Origin: Acinetobacter sp. WCHA55
Lineage (GTDB): Bacteria; Pseudomonadota; Gammaproteobacteria; Pseudomonadales; Moraxellaceae
Direction: 5' to 3'
Length of the DNA: 64,000 nucleotides
Assembly (NCBI RefSeq): GCF_002165305.2
Contig: NZ_CP032286.1
Span: 2,666,001-2,730,000 of the forward strand
Numbering within the stretch: position 1 is the first letter of the stretch; each line of letters begins with the position of its first letter. Under the pieces are notes generated by a model. The model was not told where the DNA came from and made no database searches. It saw nothing but the letters and a program-made list of their open reading frames with translations. Shown piece by piece: positions 45,547 through 54,053 of this stretch. The position numbers were made by a program, and so were the translations under genes.

Positions 45547-47586
45547 TTAGCGCTTAATCAACGCACGTAAATTATCTAAATAATGCTGCGCTTGTAATTT
45601 CGGATCGACATTACCCGCCAGTTTCTTTTTACGCCCTAACCATTCCAACTCATCTTGCGGTAACTCATCCAAGAAGCGACTTGGCGTCATTTGTTTCATT
45701 TGACCGCCCGCCTTACGTTGTTCTGCAAGCGTAATGGTTAAACCCTGACGCGCACGGGTAATACCCACGTACATCAGGCGACGCTCTTCCTCAACTGTAT
45801 CTGCAGCAATCGAGTTTTTATGCGGCAGCAATTCTTCCTCAAGACCAATCAGATAAACATATGGAAACTCAAGACCTTTGGATGCATGCAGTGTCAACAA
45901 GTTTACTTTGTCAGTGTCTTCTTCTTCTTGTTGCTGCTCTAACATATCCAGCAACACCATTTTACGAATCACACTTTCAATGTTTTTCTCATCCACATCT
46001 TCAGCACGGTTAATCAAACTTTGAATACTGCTATACAGTACTTCAATATTATCTAGCTTGGTTTTTTCCTGTGCAGGCGTTGCCGCAGACTCTTTGACAT
46101 AATCAATATAACCCGCTTCAACCATCATCTTGCGAATAATGGGCACAGGTTCATCATCTTCAAGCAACTCACGAGTGAAGGTGCTAATGAAGTCTGCAAA
46201 CTCAGCCAACTGCGTGGTGGCTTTCTTAGGAATCACCATAGTGAGTCGCTGATCACCTGCTGCTGAAAGCAAAGACAAATGATTTTCTTGTGCAAACAAC
46301 CCTAGCTTTTCTAAAGTCACAGGCCCAATAGCACGTTTAGGTGTATTGATGATCCGTAAAAATGCACTGTCATCTTCAGGATTAATAATGACACGCAAAT
46401 AACTCATCACGTCTTTGATTTCAGCGCGCGCAAAGAACGACTGACCACCTGATAACTTATATGGAATTTGCATCTGACGGAGCTGTGTTTCCAGTGCACG
46501 TGCTTGGAAATTACCGCGGTATAAGATCGCATAATCTTTCCAATTTTTGCCATTCATCAGTTTATGGGTGATTAAGTCTTTCACTACACGTTCTGATTCA
46601 TCGTCATCATTGCGGCAAGTAATCACGCGAATGACTTCACCATGGCCTTTGTCTGACCACAGTTTTTTATCAAAAATATGTGGATTATTACCAATCACAG
46701 TATTGGCCGCTTTTAAAATGCGACTGGTCGAACGATAGTTCTGTTCGAGCTTAATCACTTTTAAATTGTGAAAGTCTTCTTTGAGCAAAGCCATGTTTTC
46801 AGGCTTAGCCCCACGCCATGCATAGATGGATTGGTCATCATCGCCCACTGCGGTGAACTGCCCCATCACCCCCACCAATAATTTCACCAAAATATACTGT
46901 GCAGTGTTGGTGTCTTGATACTCATCGACCAATAAATAGCGAATACGATTTTGCCAGCGCTCACGAACTTCTGCATTTTCCTGTAAAAGACGCGTCGGCA
47001 TCACAATCAAGTCGTCAAAATCGACCGCATTATAAGCACGTAGATTACGCTCATACAGTTGATACAAGTGTGCAAACTGGACATCTTCAGCAGTTTCACA
47101 AGTGGTGTGTGCTTGCTCAGGCGGAATCAGATCATTTTTCCAATCTGAAATCATCTTCATGGCTTTAGCAATCAGCTCTTTACTTTCCGCACCAGATAAA
47201 TTGTCACGATGCATTAAGTCCATCAAAATACGCTTACAGTCGTCTGCATCTAAAATAGAAAAATTATTTTTTAATGGCGTGTGTTTCAACTCTAAACGTA
47301 ACATGTTTAGACCAAAGGTATGGAACGTCGAAACTGAAAGACCTTTCGCCTCTTCGCGTGAAAGTAATTTAGTGACACGTTCTTTCATTTCGCGTGCTGC
47401 TTTGTTGGTAAACGTCATCGCAGTAATACGATAAGCAGGAATGCCGCAGTGTTTCACCAAGTATGCAATCTTACGGGTAATCACCGAAGTTTTACCCGAA
47501 CCAGCCCCTGCAAGTACTAACAAGGGTCCTTGAGTATATTTCATGGCTTCAAGTTGCTTGTCGTTTAACTGACTTGCCAGTGACAT
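45547..47586 (-). CDS. rep: ATP-dependent DNA helicase Rep
   Basis: 679 residues, UvrD/Rep superfamily 1A. Motif I VLAGAGSGKTSVITRK, Ia ITAMTFTNKAAREMKER, II LLVDEYQDTNTAQY, III FTAVGDDDQSIYAWRGA, IV KLEQNYRSTSRIL, V VNLLTLHASKGLEFPYVYLIG, VI EERRLMYVGITRARQGL. The size and N-terminus (LNDKQLEAMKYTQGPLLVLA) fit Rep rather than UvrD. Assists fork progress through protein blocks. Confidence 0.95.
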   Translation of the reverse strand: MSLASQLNDKQLEAMKYTQGPLLVLAGAGSGKTSVITRKIAYLVKHCGIPAYRITAMTFTNKAAREMKERVTKLLSREEAKGLSVSTFHTFGLNMLRLELKHTPLKNNFSILDADDCKRILMDLMHRDNLSGAESKELIAKAMKMISDWKNDLIPPEQAHTTCETAEDVQFAHLYQLYERNLRAYNAVDFDDLIVMPTRLLQENAEVRERWQNRIRYLLVDEYQDTNTAQYILVKLLVGVMGQFTAVGDDDQSIYAWRGAKPENMALLKEDFHNLKVIKLEQNYRSTSRILKAANTVIGNNPHIFDKKLWSDKGHGEVIRVITCRNDDDESERVVKDLITHKLMNGKNWKDYAILYRGNFQARALETQLRQMQIPYKLSGGQSFFARAEIKDVMSYLRVIINPEDDSAFLRIINTPKRAIGPVTLEKLGLFAQENHLSLLSAAGDQRLTMVIPKKATTQLAEFADFISTFTRELLEDDEPVPIIRKMMVEAGYIDYVKESAATPAQEKTKLDNIEVLYSSIQSLINRAEDVDEKNIESVIRKMVLLDMLEQQQEEEDTDKVNLLTLHASKGLEFPYVYLIGLEEELLPHKNSIAADTVEEERRLMYVGITRARQGLTITLAEQRKAGGQMKQMTPSRFLDELPQDELEWLGRKKKLAGNVDPKLQAQHYLDNLRALIKR

Positions 47587-47671
47587 AGTCTTTCCTCTAT
47601 TTCATTCCGAGCTCGATTATAGTCATCTCCGCTACAGATGCATAATGCAAATTCATATTTTAACAGTCATA

Positions 47672-47696
47672 AAAAAACCACCCGAAGGTGGTTTTT
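47672..47696 (-). terminator. Terminator of the OmpA-family lipoprotein gene
   Basis: AAAAACCACC / GGTGGTTTTT stem. Confidence 0.88.
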
Positions 47697-47711
47697 AGTC
47701 TTCAATAAAAA

Positions 47712-48362
47712 TTATTGAATTGCGTAGATGCTGATTTCTACACGACGGTTTTGCTCACGGCCTTCAGCAGTTGCGTTAGACGCGATTGGGTTTGCTGAAC
47801 CTTGACCTTGTGCATTAATACGTGTGGTAGAAACACCTTGAGATGCCAAGTAGCTTGCTACAGATTGTGCACGTGCTTGAGACAGCGGAATGTTGATTGA
47901 GTCATTACCTGTGCTGTCTGTATAACCTGTTACAAGAATACCGCTCTTATTATCTTCAGTTAAAGTTTGCGCAACTTTGTTCAACGTTGAATAGAAGTTC
48001 GGCTTGATGTTCGATTTGTTGGTATCAAAGGTAATGTTACCCGGCATAACCAAACCTACAGAACCATCTGGATTACGGTTAACTTCTACACCAGTACCTG
48101 CCATTTGTTGGCGAAGTTTCTTCTCTTTGTTATCAAGGTAAACACCAGTTGCACCACCGACAACTGCACCAATCGCTGCGGCACGGTTATTTTGACGGCT
48201 AGTATTCGCATTACCTTTAGAAATACCATAACCAGCAGCAGCACCAATTAAAGTCCCTAGCGCAGCTTTATCGTATTCCACACCACCAATGTTATTACCA
48301 GTACTTTGACAACCTGTAAGAACCATTGCCCCAACGACTGCAGAAATTGCTAGTGCACGCAT
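47712..48362 (-). CDS. OmpA-family lipoprotein (YiaD-like)
   Basis: 216 residues. Lipobox MVLTGCQST with the Cys at 18; a glycine-zipper segment (GTLIGAAAGYGISKG, AAAIGAVVGGATGVYLD) about 36-77; OmpA C-terminal peptidoglycan-binding domain (ITFDTNKSNIKPNFYSTL, VTGYTDSTGNDSINIPLSQA, RINAQGQGSANPIASNATAE, REQNRRVEI). Anchors outer membrane to cell wall. Similar to YiaD, a suppressor of BAM defects. Confidence 0.93.
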   Translation of the reverse strand: MRALAISAVVGAMVLTGCQSTGNNIGGVEYDKAALGTLIGAAAGYGISKGNANTSRQNNRAAAIGAVVGGATGVYLDNKEKKLRQQMAGTGVEVNRNPDGSVGLVMPGNITFDTNKSNIKPNFYSTLNKVAQTLTEDNKSGILVTGYTDSTGNDSINIPLSQARAQSVASYLASQGVSTTRINAQGQGSANPIASNATAEGREQNRRVEISIYAIQ

Positions 48363-48620
48363 CGCATGCCTCCTTCTTTCGTGTGTTTTGTTTATAAAAC
48401 GAATATTGTCGCAAAACGGTCATCTAGACCATTGATTTTTTGTTAATAATAAAGCCTTTATTTACAATATGTAATAAAAAATTTCCTTTTCAAGGCTTTC
48501 TTCGTCACAATTTCTACACAGTTAATGTTTGGTGCTTTTCTATTTGATCATCCCGTACTATATTGACCTTTAGAAAATAGAACGAGTTGCGAAACGCATT
48601 ATATTTCAGGGTTTATTTTT
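48363..48620. promoter_or_regulatory. Divergent promoter region
   Basis: About 258 bases between the OmpA lipoprotein and the acyltransferase genes. No ORF; no operator recognised. Confidence 0.4.
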
Positions 48621-49553
48621 ATGTCATCGCCAAACCAAAAACAACCTTTACTAAAAAAAATCACACGTGGTTTAACTGTTGGTTCAGTCATTACAGGCAG
48701 TACTTTTTTTCATGGCCCGCCAGTGCTTGCGCTTGGCCTGACCAAACTGTTTAAAAAATCTAAAAAAGTGGATGAGACCAATATTCAAATCACCAACAGC
48801 TGGCTCTCTGTAAACAACTATTTAATCGATCATGTCTTGCCCAACACGAAATGGGATATTTCTGTCGACGATGATCTTGAGCTAAGTATGCAGGGGCGTT
48901 ACCTCATGACTTGCAACCATCAAAGTTGGGTCGACACCACAGTTAACCAATATTTTGGTTTAACTCGTATGCCCCTCACCCGCTTTTTTACCAAGTGGGA
49001 ACTTATTTTTATTCCATTTGTCGGCCAAGCTTTTAAAATTCTAGGCTTCCCGATGATGAAGCGGCATAGTAAAGAGCAAATTGCGAAAAACCCTGCGTTA
49101 AAAAAACGCGATATGGAAGAGGCACGCAAGTCTTGTGAACAACTGCTTAGCCAACCATTCACCCTGTTAAACTATTTGGAAGGCACGCGTTTTACTCCAG
49201 AAAAACATGTACAGCAGCAATCGCCTTACCAAAATTTACTAAAACCGAAAGCGGGTGGCTTAGCCTTAGCATTAGGTATTTTAGGTAATGAAATTGATGC
49301 CTTGGTAGATATGACCATCGTCTATCCCGACGGTGCACCTGGCTATAGCGAATTTTGGCTCGGGGAAGTCCCAAGGATTGCAGTTAATTTGCGTAAAATT
49401 AATATTCCTGCATGGGTGCTTGCTGGGAACTATGAAGACGATGCAGACTTTCGTGAACAATTCCAACAGTGGGTCGATCAACTTTGGACTGAAAAAGACC
49501 AGTTGATTGAACAAATGAAAGCCAAATACTCAATGTCCAATTTAACCCAGTAA
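48621..49553 (+). CDS. 1-acyl-glycerol-3-phosphate acyltransferase-like protein (YihG type)
   Basis: 310 residues. PlsC-type motifs: CNHQSWVDTTV (HX4D catalytic), FVGQAFKILGFPMMKR, and LLNYLEGTRFTPEKH (EGTR). Membrane-associated transfer of acyl chains into lysophosphatidate; resembles E. coli YihG. Forms an operon with the next gene (10 bp). Confidence 0.9.
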   Translation: MSSPNQKQPLLKKITRGLTVGSVITGSTFFHGPPVLALGLTKLFKKSKKVDETNIQITNSWLSVNNYLIDHVLPNTKWDISVDDDLELSMQGRYLMTCNHQSWVDTTVNQYFGLTRMPLTRFFTKWELIFIPFVGQAFKILGFPMMKRHSKEQIAKNPALKKRDMEEARKSCEQLLSQPFTLLNYLEGTRFTPEKHVQQQSPYQNLLKPKAGGLALALGILGNEIDALVDMTIVYPDGAPGYSEFWLGEVPRIAVNLRKINIPAWVLAGNYEDDADFREQFQQWVDQLWTEKDQLIEQMKAKYSMSNLTQ

Positions 49554-49563
49554 GGGTCTATGC

Positions 49564-50613
49564 ATGATGCAGAATAACCAAGTCAAGAAGTCTAAATATC
49601 ATCAGGTTGATCCACAAAGTTTGTATTTCAAACTGTTTTTGATCTATGACATTTTTATGGTGTTTCTCATCATTTTTAACTTGTTTTGTTTGTGTGCTAA
49701 TTTTTTTATCATGAGCAATATTGGTGGATGGTTTTTCCATGCCATTCATCTAGAAAGTGTCTTAAGCTTCTATCGTGAGCATTTGCATCCGTGGGTCATC
49801 ACCACCGAGGCTTGGTTTATTCTGTTCTTGATTGCTGAATTACTGGTACGTTGGGGCATTGCTATTATTTATAGGCACCATCGTCGCTGGTTTTTCTTCC
49901 CTTTCATCCATTGGTACGAAATTTTAGCCATTATTCCTCATTTACGCTTTTTAAGGTTATTCCGTGCAGGGGTGATTGCTTTTCGCCTGCATGAATTAGG
50001 CTATAACGTGATTCCTGAGACGGTACAAACCAAGGCCAAATTTTACTACCGAGTGGTGATGGAAGAACTCTCTGACCGTGTCGTGATTACTGTATTAGAT
50101 GGAGTTAAGCACGAATTAAATACCAGTTCGACCCATAAGAAAATTATCCATGACCTCGTCGATCATCATCGGGCTTTATTTGCACAAGCATTGGCCGAAA
50201 TTTTACAAGAATCTCTGGCTACTGAGCTGAAACAGCGCCAGTATTTTATTGCACAAAATGTCGGTCTGATTGTGAACCGTGCGATTGAAGATACCCCCGA
50301 ACTCACCCAATTACTGCGTTTAATTCCAATTGTGGGTGGAAGAATTGAGCAACAAATTCAAAGTATCGGACAAAGACTCGGTGAAAATATCACACAAGGT
50401 TTATTGGAACCAATGGTGGCAGGAAATCCAGCACAGCCGAATGCCACCTATCGCTTGATAGCAGAAAAAGTTAGTGATTTAAAAATCGATAATCAGTCAT
50501 TGGAACAGTTGGTTGAGTCTGTGGTCTATGAAAGTTTGGATGCCATTCGCAAGCAAGTTAAAGTGAAACAATGGCTAGAAGAGCTAGAAAAAGATGATCA
50601 AGCCAAAGAATAA
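49564..50613 (+). CDS. Membrane protein with voltage-sensor-like N-terminus, unknown function
   Basis: 349 residues. Four hydrophobic segments in the first ~150 (about 20-48, 78-98, 110-128, 140-152). The last part, WYEILAIIPHLRFLRLFRAG then VIAFRLHELG, has the repeated Arg spacing of an S4 voltage-sensor helix, and the preceding FLIAELLVRWG resembles S3 of ion channels. No pore or selectivity motif (TxGYG) follows; residues 170-349 are soluble, helical and charged, and include GGRIEQQIQSIGQRLGENIT. May be a lone sensor domain coupled to a cytoplasmic part. Not assigned to a family. Confidence 0.65.
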   Translation: MMQNNQVKKSKYHQVDPQSLYFKLFLIYDIFMVFLIIFNLFCLCANFFIMSNIGGWFFHAIHLESVLSFYREHLHPWVITTEAWFILFLIAELLVRWGIAIIYRHHRRWFFFPFIHWYEILAIIPHLRFLRLFRAGVIAFRLHELGYNVIPETVQTKAKFYYRVVMEELSDRVVITVLDGVKHELNTSSTHKKIIHDLVDHHRALFAQALAEILQESLATELKQRQYFIAQNVGLIVNRAIEDTPELTQLLRLIPIVGGRIEQQIQSIGQRLGENITQGLLEPMVAGNPAQPNATYRLIAEKVSDLKIDNQSLEQLVESVVYESLDAIRKQVKVKQWLEELEKDDQAKE

Positions 50614-50735
50614 GCATTAAAGTAAAAATATTACAAACGTAGCTAGTGCAATCCTTCATTTTGTTCTAGGATTTGCTCTATTTACAACATCACTTCTTTA
50701 GTAAAAATAAATCTGAGAAGTCTTAAGGAAAAATT

Positions 50736-51467
50736 ATGGCTGATATCCGGATAACTGGCAGAATGGTCAATGCGATTCGCATTAGCCTTGACACCAATGA
50801 TCATGATGCAATCCGACAGCAATTAAGTAAAACATTACAAAATGCATCGACTGCTGGGGCGTTAGTTGTTCTTGAAAGTAGCGTTGAGCAAGAATTAATT
50901 TCTTTGATTCAATTATTACTGGATCTAGATGTACAACCAATGGCCGTACAAGACGGAATTTTGGCGGAACAAGCCCGTGCCATTCAGTTTCCTGTGATTC
51001 CAACGCAAGGTCATGGTATTCACTCACAACTTCAAGAAGTCAAAGCAACCAAAGAGCAAGTGGTTGAAGCCCCAGTTCCTACTGCGACAGCTTCTACCAA
51101 TGAGCCAGTTGCGGCAGCACCTGTCATTCGCCATGCGACTTCATACCATGACGAAATTTTACGTACAGGTCAGTGCTTGGTTCAAAATCAAGGTGATATC
51201 ATTATTACCGCAGGTATTAACAGTGGTTCGGAAGTGATTGCTTCAGGAAATATACATATTTATGGTAGTGCTCGTGGTAGAGTCATTGCCGGCGCGGGCG
51301 GAAACAGTGCTGCACGCATCTTCTGTCATGCCTTAGAAGCTGAATTAGTTTCAATTGCAGGGACCTATTGTGTTGCAGATGATATTCCAGCGCAGCATTT
51401 AAAACGCCCAACACATATTTACTTAAATGATCAACAAGAGCTTGTATTTGAAGCGCTTGAATTTTAA
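50736..51467 (+). CDS. minC: Septum-site determining protein MinC
   Basis: 243 residues. N-terminal FtsZ-inhibiting domain; a linker rich in Ala/Pro/Thr ([20 protein letters not shown]); C-terminal beta-helix domain ([40 protein letters not shown]). Inhibits division at the poles with MinD. First of minCDE. Confidence 0.97.
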   Translation: MADIRITGRMVNAIRISLDTNDHDAIRQQLSKTLQNASTAGALVVLESSVEQELISLIQLLLDLDVQPMAVQDGILAEQARAIQFPVIPTQGHGIHSQLQEVKATKEQVVEAPVPTATASTNEPVAAAPVIRHATSYHDEILRTGQCLVQNQGDIIITAGINSGSEVIASGNIHIYGSARGRVIAGAGGNSAARIFCHALEAELVSIAGTYCVADDIPAQHLKRPTHIYLNDQQELVFEALEF

Positions 51468-51536
51468 TGTATAAATAAACACCAAAAGCCCCAAATGATA
51501 AATAAGGGGATTTAAACCATAACAGGAGTGGATTCG

Positions 51537-52349
51537 GTGGCGAAAATTGTTGTCGTAACATCAGGCAAAGGTGGCGTAGGCAAAACTACGACAAGCGCAT
51601 CTTTTGCAACAGGTTTAGCCCTACGTGGTCACAAAACTGTTGTGATCGATTTTGACGTAGGTTTACGTAACCTTGATTTAATCATGGGTTGTGAACGCCG
51701 CGTTGTGTATGATTTTGTCAATGTCTTAAATAACGAAGCTCGATTACAACAAGCGCTTATCCGCGATAAAGATATCGAGAATTTATATATTTTACCTGCG
51801 TCGCAAACCCGTGATAAAGATGCCTTAACTGATGAAGGCGTAGCACGTGTCATGGATGAGTTGTCACAAGAGTTTGACTACATTATTTGTGACTCCCCCG
51901 CAGGGATCGAACGCGGTGCAATTTTAGCAATGTACCATGCCGATGAAGCGATTATTGTCACCAACCCTGAAATTTCATCTGTACGTGACTCTGACCGTAT
52001 TATTGGGATGCTCGACAGCAAAACCAAGAAAGTTGAAATGAATGAAGGTCGTATTCGTAAACACTTGTGTATCACACGCTTTAACCCTGAACGTGCCGAT
52101 AAACAGGAAATGTTAACCATTGACGACATTTCTAAAGATATTTTACGTGTGCCAACTTTAGGCGTGATTCCTGAATGTAAGAGTGTTTTACAAGCATCGA
52201 ACGAAGGTAAACCAGTGATTCTCTTTACTGAAGAATCAGCAGGCCAAGCCTATGATGACCTTGTGGCACGTTTCTTAGGTGAAGAACGTCCTTACCGTCA
52301 CATTACGGTGAAGCCTAAAGGCTGGTTAGCACGATTATTTGGAGCGTAG
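51537..52349 (+). CDS. minD: Septum-site determining ATPase MinD
   Basis: 270 residues. The GTG at 51537 is chosen because AGGAG at 51524-51528 is 8 bases upstream and gives the normal MAKIVVVTSGKGGVGKTT start; a GTG at 51528 lies inside the ribosome site. Deviant Walker A KGGVGKTT, DSPAGIERGAI Walker B region, C-terminal amphipathic membrane-targeting helix (GWLARLFGA). Confidence 0.98.
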   Translation: MAKIVVVTSGKGGVGKTTTSASFATGLALRGHKTVVIDFDVGLRNLDLIMGCERRVVYDFVNVLNNEARLQQALIRDKDIENLYILPASQTRDKDALTDEGVARVMDELSQEFDYIICDSPAGIERGAILAMYHADEAIIVTNPEISSVRDSDRIIGMLDSKTKKVEMNEGRIRKHLCITRFNPERADKQEMLTIDDISKDILRVPTLGVIPECKSVLQASNEGKPVILFTEESAGQAYDDLVARFLGEERPYRHITVKPKGWLARLFGA

Positions 52350-52351
52350 AC

Positions 52352-52624
52352 ATGGCAGGATTTTGGAGTAAGCTTTTTAGTAATGATGATAAACCGTCTA
52401 GCGCTCAAACAGCGAAAGACCGTTTGAAAGTCATCGTAGCGTCTGAAAGTGGTTTAGGTAAACGTCTTAGCCAAGACAAAATCGACCAAATGAAGAAAGA
52501 AATCATGCAAGTGGTGAATCGCTATGTTCGTGGTGTAGATGAACAGCACATTCAAATGGCTGTACGTTCTGAAGCGAATATTGAAATGCTTGAAATGAAT
52601 ATCAATTTGCCTGAAGAACGTTAA
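52352..52624 (+). CDS. minE: Cell division topological specificity factor MinE
   Basis: 90 residues. N-terminal AGFWSKLFSNDDK membrane-binding part, MinD-stimulating segment (AKDRLKVIVASE), dimer domain. Two bases after minD, clearly co-translated. Confidence 0.97.
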   Translation: MAGFWSKLFSNDDKPSSAQTAKDRLKVIVASESGLGKRLSQDKIDQMKKEIMQVVNRYVRGVDEQHIQMAVRSEANIEMLEMNINLPEER

Positions 52625-52745
52625 TCTGATTTTTGATTAGTCAAGCAAATTGAATCAAGGCAGAATATGCGCAGATACAAGAAAGCATTTTCTTTGTCTC
52701 CCATATTTTGCCTTTTTTAATGATTAAACCAGCAAGGAGATTGCT

Positions 52746-53033
52746 ATGGCATTATCTCAGCCAGCAACGTTCAATGAAGAATGGTCAGATGAGCGTGTAT
52801 TTGCCTACTTAACTCAGCTTCCTCCTGAAGGTGTGAATGGCGACTTTCATGTGTTGTACCATGCATTTAAACACATGCGCCCAAGTGATTATGAGCGTCT
52901 GCTCACCCAATTTAAAGCCGATGGCCGCGATATTAACGCAACTAATCCAGAAGGTCAGCGCATTCATGACGTAATTGCCGCTTACCCTCGTCAAGCAGCT
53001 CCATTTTTAGAGGTCTTGGCTAAATTTGCCTAA
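52746..53033 (+). CDS. PA4642 family protein (95 aa)
   Basis: 95 residues: FNEEWSDERVFAYLTQLPPE, VNGDFHVLYHAFKHMRPSDY, ANTNPEGQ-like NATNPEGQRIHDVIAAYPRQ. Matches a small conserved pseudomonad/moraxellid family of unknown role. Good ribosome site AAGGAG at 52733-52738. Own terminator. Confidence 0.85.
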   Translation: MALSQPATFNEEWSDERVFAYLTQLPPEGVNGDFHVLYHAFKHMRPSDYERLLTQFKADGRDINATNPEGQRIHDVIAAYPRQAAPFLEVLAKFA

Positions 53034-53058
53034 CTCTTCATAAACAGCCATTTTAAAA

Positions 53059-53088
53059 TGCCAGTTCAACACAATGGAACTGGCATTT
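53059..53088. terminator. Bidirectional terminator
   Basis: TGCCAGTTC / GAACTGGCA stem plus T-run; shared by the convergent PA4642 and AEC genes. Confidence 0.88.
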
Positions 53089-53090
53089 TT

Positions 53091-53996
53091 TTATACATGC
53101 AAAAACCACATCCACAGTGGAAAAGTCAGGCCAAAACACAAGGTTTGCAAACTAATAATCGCTGCCATGAGCTGACTGTCCCCTTGGAAATATTTGGTCA
53201 GTACATAGGCTGCCGATGCCGTTGGGAGCGAGAAGAAAACCACTACAATCATGGTTTCAAATGAGGCTAAACCCATTAGACGGCAGCCAGTATAAGCCAG
53301 AATCGGCACCAAGATTAAACGCCCAAAAGTGTTTAAGATTAGCGCTCGACCAGCATATTTGAGCGCATTAAACTGGAGTGCTGCGCCAACACACAACAAA
53401 CCAAGTGGAAGGCTCATCCCTGCCACCAGTTTTAAGGATTGACTAATGCTTTCAGCTAAGTGCATACCTGAAAAGTTAAACATAATCCCCACAATACACG
53501 CCAAAATTAGTGGATTTTTCGCAACCGACCACGCAATGTTTTTATAAGACAGCCCCTGCCCTTGAGAAAAACCAAGTACGGACAGTACATTCACCAAAGG
53601 AATGACAAAGGCAATAATCATGGCAAAGACTTGCATCCCTGCAGCACCAAAAATCAGCGCCATACTGGTCAAACCAATATAAGTATTGAATCGAATGTGA
53701 CTCTGCAAATAGACGCCAAATTGAGCCACTGGCGTACCATATAGCGCTTTTAATACCCATAGCACCATACTCATCAGCAAAGTCACTGCAAAAACCACAG
53801 CAAGCGCTGGCAGAACTTGTCCGACATTAAAATGAACAGTGGCTAAACTACTAAACAGCAAGACAGGAAATAAAATCCAATAATTCAGTTTTTCAGCACC
53901 TTGCCAAAATTCCACCGTTAAAAAGCGATAACGCTTTAATACATACCCCATTGCGATCAGTGCTACCAACGGAATTAATGCATCAATAATTTGCAT
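53091..53996 (-). CDS. AEC (auxin efflux carrier) family transporter
   Basis: 301 residues, ten hydrophobic segments. N-terminal ALIPLVALIAMGYVLKRYRF, central VAKNPLILACIVGIMFNFSG (AEC signature), SLPLGLLCVGAALQF. Probably moves carboxylates; substrate unknown. Confidence 0.9.
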   Translation of the reverse strand: MQIIDALIPLVALIAMGYVLKRYRFLTVEFWQGAEKLNYWILFPVLLFSSLATVHFNVGQVLPALAVVFAVTLLMSMVLWVLKALYGTPVAQFGVYLQSHIRFNTYIGLTSMALIFGAAGMQVFAMIIAFVIPLVNVLSVLGFSQGQGLSYKNIAWSVAKNPLILACIVGIMFNFSGMHLAESISQSLKLVAGMSLPLGLLCVGAALQFNALKYAGRALILNTFGRLILVPILAYTGCRLMGLASFETMIVVVFFSLPTASAAYVLTKYFQGDSQLMAAIISLQTLCFGLTFPLWMWFLHV

Positions 53997-54025
53997 GACT
54001 ATGCCTAAACTGAATGAATAAGAAA

Positions 54026-54046
54026 AAAGCCTGCTATCCGCAGGCT
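54026..54046 (-). terminator. Terminator of ftsK
   Basis: AAGCCTGC / GCAGGCTT stem with T-run on the minus strand. Confidence 0.85.
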
Positions 54047-54053
54047 TACTTTT

